Positions 1-5,393 of a stretch of 5,393 nt of DNA are shown here, in pieces (within the stretch, counting starts at the first letter, position 1; the number at the start of each line of letters is the position of its first letter). The stretch is taken from NCBI GenBank assembly GCA_027083475.1, contig JALWON010000203.1:1-5393 (forward strand), given 5' to 3'. The stretch comes from Sulfurimonas sp. (lineage in GTDB: Bacteria; Campylobacterota; Campylobacteria; Campylobacterales; Sulfurimonadaceae). The notes under the pieces were generated by a model. It was not told the origin of the DNA. It worked only from the letters and a program-made list of their open reading frames with translations, and made no database searches. The translations under genes were made by a program, and so were the position numbers.

Positions 1-1378
1 ATTTGCAACGATATTTACCCTTGTGCTTCCTTGGATTACCTACAATGGAAATCATTTCTTTCTTTTAAGTTTTGATAAATTAAAACTGCATCTTGGATTT
101 ATCCAGTTTGATATGCAAGAGTTGTATTTGATGCCATTCTTGCTGATGTTGATGTTTTTGACAATCTTTGGAATGACAGTAGTTGGGGGGCGTGTTTTTT
201 GTGGTTGGGTTTGTCCACAAACACTTTTTCGTGTCGTCTATCGTGATTTAATTGAGACAAAGATTCTCAAACTTCGTAAACGCATTAAAAATAAGCAAAA
301 AGAACCAGATATGACAAAAACCGAGAATAAAATTAAGCATGTTATTGCCCTGCTTATCGCATTTTTACTCTCTTTTGTCGCTGCGGCAGACTTTTTATGG
401 TTTTTTGTACCTCCTGAAGATTTTTTCCCTTACCTTGCAGATTACTCCAATCACTGGACATTGATTGGTGCGATGGTGGCTATTGCACTCTTTTTAGTGT
501 ATGACATCGCATTTTTAAAAGAGAACTTTTGTGCTTATGTCTGTCCCTATTCTCGTGTGCAATCAGTACTCTATGATGAACATACGGTTATGGCACTCTA
601 TAACACACATAGAGGGGGCGATATTTATGATGAAACACACCATAAAAACTTTACAAAACAGAAAGATTTACAGGCCTTTGAGCCAAACGCAGAGTGTACG
701 ACTTGTGAATCGTGTGTCACAGTTTGTCCGACACATATTGATATTCGTAAAGGCTTGCAGCTTGAGTGTATCAACTGTTTAGAGTGTGTCGATGCTTGTA
801 CAACGGTGATGGGAAAACTTGGAAAACCTTCGCTTGTGACATGGTCGAGTGATTATGAAATCATTGAACAAAAAGGAAAAACAAAATTTTTGCGTCCAAA
901 AGTTTTAGCGTATGCTGCATTGCTGATAGGAATTGCTGTTATTCTTGGTTTTATGGGTGGAACAAAAGAGCATATGCTACTCAATATCAACAAAGAAAAT
1001 CGCCTCTACTCCACGAAGCATATTGGTGATGGAAAAGTAAGGGTTGATAACTCGTATGTATTTTTACTCCAAAATACAGAAAATGAAAAATTGAAGTTCT
1101 ATTTTGAAGTGATTCCACCAAAAGGAATGGAAGGAAAAATCAAAATCGCAAAACCAACAAAACCATTTACTGCCAATCCAGGGGTAAAAAAGAAAAAGAT
1201 TGTGACACTCAGAACAACAGAAGTCCTTGTTGAAAATGATAGAAAAGATACCATTATTCCGATTACTATTCATGCCTATGCTTTGGATGCGAACGGGAAG
1301 AAAAGCACACACATAACAGTGCTGAGAAAATCGACTTTTGTTTATCCAAAAAAGAGTGTGATTGATAAACTAAAATAA
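1..1378 (+). CDS. ccoG: CcoG (FixG/RdxA-type) cbb3 oxidase assembly polyferredoxin, N-terminus missing
   Basis: This is an integral membrane iron-sulfur protein. The family acts in maturation of cbb3-type cytochrome c oxidase, and a characterised member is a cupric reductase. The first complete codon is at 2, and 458 residues are visible. A GTG at 23 is not the true start, because family-like sequence (FATIFTLVLPW, then NGNHFFLLSFD) reads through it. I estimate about 25 residues are lost. Hydrophobic segments lie near 124-190, 341-412, 455-512 and 899-961. Two CxxxCP motifs sit beside membrane segments (Cys codons 200/212 and 530/542). Two ferredoxin-type CxxCxxCxxxC motifs follow (695/704/713/725 and 767/776/785/797), enough for two [4Fe-4S] clusters. 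After the last membrane segment, about 140 residues match the position of the periplasmic Ig-like FixG C-terminal domain. All expected Cys are present and no frameshift is seen. The DUF748 gene follows after 48 bp. Confidence 0.96.
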   Translation, partial: FATIFTLVLPWITYNGNHFFLLSFDKLKLHLGFIQFDMQELYLMPFLLMLMFLTIFGMTVVGGRVFCGWVCPQTLFRVVYRDLIETKILKLRKRIKNKQKEPDMTKTENKIKHVIALLIAFLLSFVAAADFLWFFVPPEDFFPYLADYSNHWTLIGAMVAIALFLVYDIAFLKENFCAYVCPYSRVQSVLYDEHTVMALYNTHRGGDIYDETHHKNFTKQKDLQAFEPNAECTTCESCVTVCPTHIDIRKGLQLECINCLECVDACTTVMGKLGKPSLVTWSSDYEIIEQKGKTKFLRPKVLAYAALLIGIAVILGFMGGTKEHMLLNINKENRLYSTKHIGDGKVRVDNSYVFLLQNTENEKLKFYFEVIPPKGMEGKIKIAKPTKPFTANPGVKKKKIVTLRTTEVLVENDRKDTIIPITIHAYALDANGKKSTHITVLRKSTFVYPKKSVIDKLK

Positions 1379-1388
1379 TATTATTTTA
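1371..1388. repeat. 18-bp perfect AT-only palindrome over the ccoG stop
   Basis: TAAAATAATATTATTTTA is exactly self-complementary and contains the ccoG TAA (1376-1378). With no G or C and no loop it would be a weak RNA hairpin, so it is a poor terminator. It could be a binding site for a dimeric regulator or a chance product of AT-rich DNA. Its first 13 bases recur in the next intergenic gap. Confidence 0.5.
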
Positions 1389-1393
1389 ACAAA

Positions 1394-1432
1394 CAATAAG
1401 ATAAACTTCATAAAAGGAGTTTTATCTTGTTG
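1394..1432 (+). promoter_or_regulatory. Inverted repeat / RNA hairpin covering the SD and start of the DUF748 gene
   Basis: The left arm CAATAAGATAAACTTC (1394-1409) pairs with the right arm GGAGTTTTATCTTGTTG (1416-1432). This gives 16 pairs (four G-C, ten A-U, two G-U at 1397/1429 and 1408/1417) with one bulged U (1420) and a six-base loop ATAAAA (1410-1415). The right arm contains the GGAG of the Shine-Dalgarno sequence and both candidate TTG starts, so the folded RNA would block initiation. It is not followed by a T-run and so does not look like a terminator. The pairing is seen directly; a regulatory role is inferred. Confidence 0.55.
1414..1419 (+). promoter_or_regulatory. Ribosome binding site of the DUF748 gene (sets a TTG start)
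   Basis: AAGGAG is a strong Shine-Dalgarno match, 7 nt before TTG at 1427 and 10 nt before TTG at 1430. No ATG or GTG lies at a useful distance. The first in-frame ATG downstream is at residue 234, well beyond the membrane anchor, so initiation at one of the two adjacent TTG codons is the best reading. Confidence 0.8.
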
Positions 1433-4400
1433 AAAAAAATACTTTTTTTACTGCTTATTCTATACGCACTTTTTGGTTTTGTTGTGCTCCCTTTAGTAGC
1501 ACCTGCACAAATTAGCAAAATAGTTGCCCAAGAGACAAATGCAGCCATCAAAATAGAGCATATCTCCTTTAACCCTTTTCTTTTTAAACTCCAAATTCAT
1601 AATGTGTTATTGCAATCAAAACAAGGCAAACCCCTTGTTGCATTCAAAACATTGGGTGCAGATGTGGAACTCTACTCTTTATTTGCAGGGACTGTGCATC
1701 TTCAAAATATTTTTTTAGACAAACCAGAACTTTTTGTGCAACTCTCAAAAGAGAAAAAATTAAATCTTCTAGGCATTGTTAAAGAACAAAAAACAAAGCA
1801 GAAAAGAACTCCAGAAAAAGCGAGTAAACTTCCAAGAATTCGCATTGATGGTGTAAAAATTAGTAAAGGGGTGCTACACTATGAAGATGATACAAAAAAG
1901 GAAGTATATACCTTTGATTTGCATGACATAGCATTCTCTTTGAAAAATTTTGACACCAAAAATAGGGATGTAAACAGCACAACACTCTCTTTTTTTAGTG
2001 CTTTAGAAGATGGGGGAGCACTTGCACTTCATGCAAAGATTCTTGGTCTTACACCTTTGCGTTTAGATGCAACAGTGCATCTTACATCTAACAAACTCTA
2101 CACAGAGTGGAAGTATCTCAAAGAGATGCTCAATTTTGAAATTGCAGATGGAAAACTCTCTTTTCAAGCAGATTTTCATCTTGATACAGCAGACTTCAAT
2201 GCAACACTTTTAAATCATATCAATGCAAGTATAGAAAAGTTGCGTTTAGTACCAAAAAAGGGGCATAAAGATATACTGATATTGCATAATTTGAGCCTTT
2301 TTGATGCCAGTGTAGCCCCTTTCAAACAAGTAGTGCGTATCAAAAAAATAGCTGTAGATACGCTGCATCTTCATGCACAACGCAATAGAAAAAATGCGAT
2401 AGATTTACTCCAATATTTTCAAGTGAAAAGTGTGCAGGATCCCAACAATAAAGGCGAAAAACAAGCAGACCCTTGGAGTGTGCAACTCCAGGAATTAGCA
2501 ATCAACAATGTCTCTGCAAAATTTAAAGACAGTGCAATTTCTCCTCATGTGGTGACACAGCTCAACACTTTAAATATTCATGCAAAAGAGATAAGCTTCG
2601 CAGGCGAAAAACCTCTGAGTTATAAGCTCGATTTCCTTCTGAATGAGAGTTTGAAGTGTCGTGCAGAGGGAACACTTGTGCATAAAGTTTTGCAAAGTAC
2701 AACACATCTGCAGTGTCAAAATTTTGATCTTGTGCATTACCGTCCCTATATTGATGCTTTTGCATTGTCTGCTTTGAAAAAGTATAATGTGAAGATTCAG
2801 AGTGCCAGTGTAGATTTAGATACAAAAGTCACGCTCAAAAAGCACAATTCAAAGCTTCTTGTTACGGTGAACGAGACAAACGCAAGTCTCAAGCACTTGC
2901 GTTTGAGTGAGCGTAAAAGCAAAAAACGAGTGCTCTCCTTAGAAGCTTTTAAGGTTTCTGATCTTGCTTTAGATGTAACTAACAAAGCCGTGCAAATAGG
3001 AAAAGTTTCTCTTTACTCTCCGAAAATTTATGCTGTTTTAGATAAAAAGGCAAGGATGAATTTTGAAGATTTAATTGTTGCAAAACAATTAAAAAAAGCG
3101 AAAAAAAGCAAGCAAAGCAAGCCTTTTTCTTTTCTTGTCAAACACTTTGCCATTTACAATGCAAAGGTCGATTTTCAAGACAAAACCGTGACACCTGCTG
3201 CGAAGCAGGTAGTCGATAGAATCTATTTTCATGCCTATAACATCGATGCAAAAAAATACAGTTGGTTGCATTATAGACTCTCTTCTCGTATCAATAAGCA
3301 AGGCAAACTCTTCGCACAGGGGCAATTCCGCCACACTCCCCTCAAAGAGAAAGGGAGCTTGAAGATAACAACACTGCCTTTGCAGAGTCTTAGCCCTTAT
3401 GTGCAAAAAAAGGCATTTCTCAAAGTTGCCGATGGAAAACTCTCTTTAGCCGCAAAAACAGCCTATGAGCTTGCAAAAAAAAGCCCTGATTTACGTTTGG
3501 AGGGGAGTGTTTGGTTAGAAGATTTTTTCTTAAATGACAGCAGGAATGCACTGCCTGTTTTTTCAATCAATGATGTGAATGTGAGTGCTTTTACTTTTGA
3601 GCTCAATCCAAATAGACTCTATGTCGATAGGGTGGATTTAAAATCATTTTATATTGATGCACTTATAGATAAGAACAAAGAGATGAACTATGCAAAACTC
3701 ATCAAACCAAGTGAGAACAATACCACGGCAGAGACAAATACAACACAATTTCCGGTGAAAATTGCAAAAGTGAATATTGTGGATGGGAATGCAAAATTTG
3801 CAGATTTATCGATACCTTTACAATTTAAAACAGATATACATGACTTAAACGGGGCGATATATTCTATTTCAAATGATGGCAATGAGACAAGTTATGTGGA
3901 CATTGATGGCGAGGTAGATGCCTATGGCTCCACGAAACTCAAAGGGAGTATTAACAGTGCAAATCCAAAAGAGTTTACGGATCTGAATTTTAACTTTCAA
4001 AACATAGATCTACACGCTTTGAGTGGCTATAGTGCGAGCTTTGCAGGGTATGAGATAGCGCAGGGGAAACTCTCTTTGGATTTAGGGTACAAGATTAAAA
4101 ATTCTGAGCTTTTGGGTGCCAATAACATTGTGATTCAAAAAATAAAATTGGGCAAAGAGAACAGTGATGCAAATGTCACAAAGCTGCCTTTGGGGTTTGT
4201 AATTGGGTTACTTGAAGATAGTGATGGCGTGATTGATATAGATATGCCAGTGGAGGGAAATGTGGATGCTCCTGACTTTAAATATGGTGCCTTGGTATGG
4301 AAAACTTTTGGGAAGTTGATTGTGCGGGCTGTGACTTCTCCATTTCGATTTTTAGGTGCACTGATGGGACTTGATGGAGATACACTCTCTTATGTCGAGT

Positions 4401-4939
4401 TTGAAACAGGAAGCAGTAAAATCACACCAACCCAGCGAGAAAAAATCGACAATATTGCAAAAATGATGCGTAAAAAACCAAAAGTAGTGCTCGAGCTGAC
4501 ACCACACTATGATATAAAACAAGATAGACTTGCCCTACAAAAAAAGAAATTGATTACACTTGTGATGCAAAAAAGTGGTATTAGCAATGAAAAAGAGCAT
4601 GAGAGTGCAATGAATGTGGCGATGCTTGAGGAGATTTATAAAACAGCAAAAGAGGAGGCTTCTTTAGCTGCTTTAGAAGAGAAGATGCATACACAGACAC
4701 AAAAAGCAAATTTTCATAGAGCATACTTAGAGGCACTTATTCAAGCATGCACCGATATGCAAGAGGTTTCACAAGACGAACTCCTCGCATTAGCACAGCA
4801 TAGAGTCTTGGCAATACAAAAGTATCTTGTGCATGAAAAATTGATAGATACAAGAAGAATAGTGATAAAGTCAGCTAAAAAAGTAGAGAATTCTACAAAT
4901 TCTCTTGTGAAAATAGGACTCAATATAGAAGTCAAATAA
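1427..4939 (+). CDS. DUF748 / AsmA-like envelope protein with C-terminal OmpA-like region
   Basis: This is a very large (1170 residues) inner-membrane-anchored periplasmic protein. Residues 4-27 form one hydrophobic helix after a short Lys-containing start. AsmA-like β-rich sequence then runs to about 915. Four diverged repeats of about 210 residues are recognisable by an Asn motif (N113, N323, N545, N754) and a GKLSx motif (242, degenerate at 458, 670, 880). Residues 920-981 carry the DUF748 signature: LPLGFVIGLLEDSDGVIDID, then MPVEGNVDAPDF, then TSPFRFLGALMG. Residues 989-1170 form an OmpA-like end with a helical, charged insertion. Relatives in the AsmA clan (TamB, YhdP, YdbH) act between the inner and outer membranes, several in phospholipid transport; that role here is inference. 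There are only three Cys (411, 430, 1108). Either TTG 1427 or TTG 1430 may start it. It is probably co-transcribed with ccoG and may be translationally controlled by the hairpin at 1394-1432. Confidence 0.9.
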   Translation: MLKKILFLLLILYALFGFVVLPLVAPAQISKIVAQETNAAIKIEHISFNPFLFKLQIHNVLLQSKQGKPLVAFKTLGADVELYSLFAGTVHLQNIFLDKPELFVQLSKEKKLNLLGIVKEQKTKQKRTPEKASKLPRIRIDGVKISKGVLHYEDDTKKEVYTFDLHDIAFSLKNFDTKNRDVNSTTLSFFSALEDGGALALHAKILGLTPLRLDATVHLTSNKLYTEWKYLKEMLNFEIADGKLSFQADFHLDTADFNATLLNHINASIEKLRLVPKKGHKDILILHNLSLFDASVAPFKQVVRIKKIAVDTLHLHAQRNRKNAIDLLQYFQVKSVQDPNNKGEKQADPWSVQLQELAINNVSAKFKDSAISPHVVTQLNTLNIHAKEISFAGEKPLSYKLDFLLNESLKCRAEGTLVHKVLQSTTHLQCQNFDLVHYRPYIDAFALSALKKYNVKIQSASVDLDTKVTLKKHNSKLLVTVNETNASLKHLRLSERKSKKRVLSLEAFKVSDLALDVTNKAVQIGKVSLYSPKIYAVLDKKARMNFEDLIVAKQLKKAKKSKQSKPFSFLVKHFAIYNAKVDFQDKTVTPAAKQVVDRIYFHAYNIDAKKYSWLHYRLSSRINKQGKLFAQGQFRHTPLKEKGSLKITTLPLQSLSPYVQKKAFLKVADGKLSLAAKTAYELAKKSPDLRLEGSVWLEDFFLNDSRNALPVFSINDVNVSAFTFELNPNRLYVDRVDLKSFYIDALIDKNKEMNYAKLIKPSENNTTAETNTTQFPVKIAKVNIVDGNAKFADLSIPLQFKTDIHDLNGAIYSISNDGNETSYVDIDGEVDAYGSTKLKGSINSANPKEFTDLNFNFQNIDLHALSGYSASFAGYEIAQGKLSLDLGYKIKNSELLGANNIVIQKIKLGKENSDANVTKLPLGFVIGLLEDSDGVIDIDMPVEGNVDAPDFKYGALVWKTFGKLIVRAVTSPFRFLGALMGLDGDTLSYVEFETGSSKITPTQREKIDNIAKMMRKKPKVVLELTPHYDIKQDRLALQKKKLITLVMQKSGISNEKEHESAMNVAMLEEIYKTAKEEASLAALEEKMHTQTQKANFHRAYLEALIQACTDMQEVSQDELLALAQHRVLAIQKYLVHEKLIDTRRIVIKSAKKVENSTNSLVKIGLNIEVK
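1715..4162 (+). repeat. Four diverged ~210-residue repeats within the DUF748 protein
   Basis: Approximate units are residues 97-306, 307-522, 523-730 and 731-912. Each opens with a β-strand, a short charged turn and an Asn-centred motif (KKLNLLGI, RKNAIDLL, ARMNFEDLI, KEMNYAKLI). A hydrophilic linker of 13-16 residues follows. Next comes an Ile/Val-rich strand pair ending in a (F/H)xD-like motif (LHYEDD, AKFKDS, VDFQDK, AKFADL). A GKLSL-type motif lies about 126-135 residues after the Asn. Asn-to-Asn spacings are 210, 222 and 209. The repeats are visible at protein level only; the DNA has diverged, apart from short matches such as gatggaaaactctctt near 2148 and 3430. Confidence 0.7.
4391..4936 (+). 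other. OmpA-like C-terminal region of the DUF748 protein, split by a helical insertion
   Basis: Residues 989-1025 read as strand-helix-strand (YVEFETGSSKI, QREKIDNIAKMM, KVVLELT), like the first half of an OmpA-type domain. Residues 1119-1170 read as the second half (ELLALAQHRVLAIQKYLV, then RRIVIKSAK, then LVKIGLNIEV). Between them is a charged, mostly helical stretch (about 1030-1115). Asp1029 or Asp1033 and Arg1126 lie roughly where OmpA domains have the Asp/Arg pair that holds peptidoglycan. Binding is unproven and the alignment is by eye. Confidence 0.55.
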
Positions 4940-4940
4940 A

Positions 4941-4954
4941 TTTTTTGCTATAAT
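4941..4954 (+). promoter_or_regulatory. Extended -10 promoter for the YeiH-family gene
   Basis: A run of six T (4941-4946) leads into the extended -10 element TGCTATAAT (4946-4954), with a perfect TATAAT hexamer at 4949-4954. This T-run plus TGnTATAAT pattern without a -35 box is the usual housekeeping promoter form in Campylobacterota. Transcription would start near 4961, giving a leader of about 35 nt. It begins right after the stop of the DUF748 gene, indicating a new transcription unit. Confidence 0.75.
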
Positions 4955-4967
4955 TGCACTTTATAAT

Positions 4968-4980
4968 TAAAATAATATTA
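4968..4980 (+). repeat. 13-bp word shared with the ccoG stop palindrome
   Basis: TAAAATAATATTA here is identical to 1371-1383, so both intergenic gaps carry it. Here it lies within the expected leader of the yeiH-like gene, just before the ribosome binding site. It is AT-only and may be coincidence. Confidence 0.35.
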
Positions 4981-4984
4981 ATAC

Positions 4985-4989
4985 AAAGG
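4985..4989 (+). promoter_or_regulatory. Ribosome binding site of the YeiH-family gene
   Basis: AAAGG lies 6 nt before the ATG at 4996. An in-frame TAG at 4990-4992 stands just upstream, so no earlier start is possible in this frame. Confidence 0.75.
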
Positions 4990-4995
4990 TAGTTT

Positions 4996-5393
4996 ATGGC
5001 TTTTTCAGCAGAAAATAGAAAAGGAACGCTTTCTGGTATCATTTTTGTTGCAATTTTCGCAGCGGCAGCAACAATGATAGCAGGTCTAGCACCAGTCAAA
5101 GCACTTGGAATTTCTCCACTTGTTATCGGTATCGTAATGGGTATCTTTTATGCAAATACACTCCACCAGCATATTCCAAGCGAGTGGGGAACAGGGATTA
5201 CATTCTCAGGGAAAAAAATCTTGCGTTTTGCGATTGTTTTTTACGGTTTTAGAATTACATTCCAACAAATTATGGAAGTAGGTTTGAGTGGGTTTACTGT
5301 TTCACTTATCATGCTCTCAACAACATTTATCATCGGAACATTTTTAGGGATGAAAGTCTTTAAAATGGATAGAGATACTTCTATGCTTACAGC
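4996..5393 (+). CDS. yeiH: YeiH/UPF0324-family putative sulfate exporter, 3' end cut by window
   Basis: 132 codons of an estimated 330-350 are visible. The protein is a polytopic inner-membrane protein of the PF03601 family (E. coli YeiH), usually annotated as a putative sulfate exporter; direct transport evidence for the family is thin. Family-like features are the stretch APVKALGISPLVIGIVMGIF, a small hydrophilic connector (HQHIPSEWGTGITFSGKKIL), then RFAIVFYGFRITFQQI. Hydrophobic segments lie at about residues 14-34, 38-54, 74-90 and 97-118. The last visible residues, KVFKMDRDTSMLTA, fit the region before the next helix. The ATG is fixed by an adjacent upstream stop codon and a good ribosome binding site. 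It has its own extended -10 promoter, so it is probably not obligatorily co-transcribed with the DUF748 gene. Substrate here is not deducible; sulfite or sulfate handling would suit a sulfur-metabolising organism. Confidence 0.9.
   Translation, partial: MAFSAENRKGTLSGIIFVAIFAAAATMIAGLAPVKALGISPLVIGIVMGIFYANTLHQHIPSEWGTGITFSGKKILRFAIVFYGFRITFQQIMEVGLSGFTVSLIMLSTTFIIGTFLGMKVFKMDRDTSMLT

Noticed and set aside
23..25. GTG as the start of ccoG
   Set aside because: Family-like coding sequence continues upstream in frame to the window edge, so the gene is simply truncated.
531..782. 83-codon plus-strand ORF inside ccoG
   Set aside because: It overlaps the Cys motifs of ccoG in another frame, has no ribosome binding site and no recognisable protein features.
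1064..1312. 82-codon minus-strand ORF opposite the ccoG 3' end
   Set aside because: An antisense shadow of the Ig-like domain coding region; no start signals or family resemblance.
1360..1400. Separate promoter for the DUF748 gene in the gap
   Set aside because: TAAAAT- and TAATAT-like words exist but no TGn extension or convincing -35 or T-run spacing; not distinguishable from AT-rich background.
1394..1440. Hairpin as an intrinsic terminator of ccoG
   Set aside because: The stem is followed by A-rich, not T-rich, sequence and overlaps the next gene's start; regulation of translation fits better.
2562..3882. Several minus-strand ORFs of 62-105 codons opposite the DUF748 gene
   Set aside because: All are antisense shadows of a long, clearly coding frame; none has a ribosome binding site or recognisable motif.
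4741..4935. 64-codon minus-strand ORF opposite the end of the DUF748 gene
   Set aside because: Antisense to the conserved C-terminal region of DUF748; no independent support.
4940..4960. Terminator after the DUF748 gene
   Set aside because: The T-run has no stem before it and is better read as part of the promoter; only a 3-bp TGC/GCA inverted repeat is present.

Overview
The window is an AT-rich stretch of a Campylobacterota (epsilonproteobacterial) chromosome. It holds three plus-strand genes packed tightly together, with the first and last cut by the window edges. The assignment rests on three things. The CcoG sequence has the epsilonproteobacterial wording around its Cys motifs as I remember it. 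Codon use is strongly A/T-ending. The promoter before the third gene has a T-run followed by TGcTATAAT and no clear -35, as in this phylum. I cannot name a genus; free-living Sulfurimonas-like relatives are a guess.

Layout. (1) 1-1378: ccoG, lacking only its extreme N-terminus. It encodes a membrane polyferredoxin/cupric reductase used in cbb3-type cytochrome c oxidase assembly. (2) 1379-1426: a 48-bp gap with an 18-bp AT-only palindrome across the ccoG stop, followed by an inverted repeat that, as RNA, would pair the Shine-Dalgarno sequence and both candidate TTG starts of the next gene. (3) 1427-4939: an 1170-residue DUF748/AsmA-like envelope protein. It has an N-terminal membrane anchor, four diverged ~210-residue repeats, the family-typical DGVIDIDxPV region, and a C-terminal OmpA-like segment. 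(4) 4940-4995: a 56-bp gap with an extended -10 promoter. (5) 4996-5393: the first 132 codons of a YeiH/UPF0324-family membrane protein (putative sulfate exporter family).

How they may work together. ccoG and the DUF748 gene are close enough, with no terminator between them, to be co-transcribed. CcoG acts in the inner membrane on copper delivery to the terminal oxidase. AsmA-like proteins are elongated periplasmic proteins anchored in the inner membrane, several of them implicated in moving phospholipid between membranes. A functional link between the two is inference. The yeiH-like gene has its own promoter and is probably a separate unit. No RNA gene, mobile element, CRISPR or phage feature was seen. 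The most notable non-coding feature is the hairpin over the DUF748 translation start. The most notable protein feature is the four-fold internal repeat.
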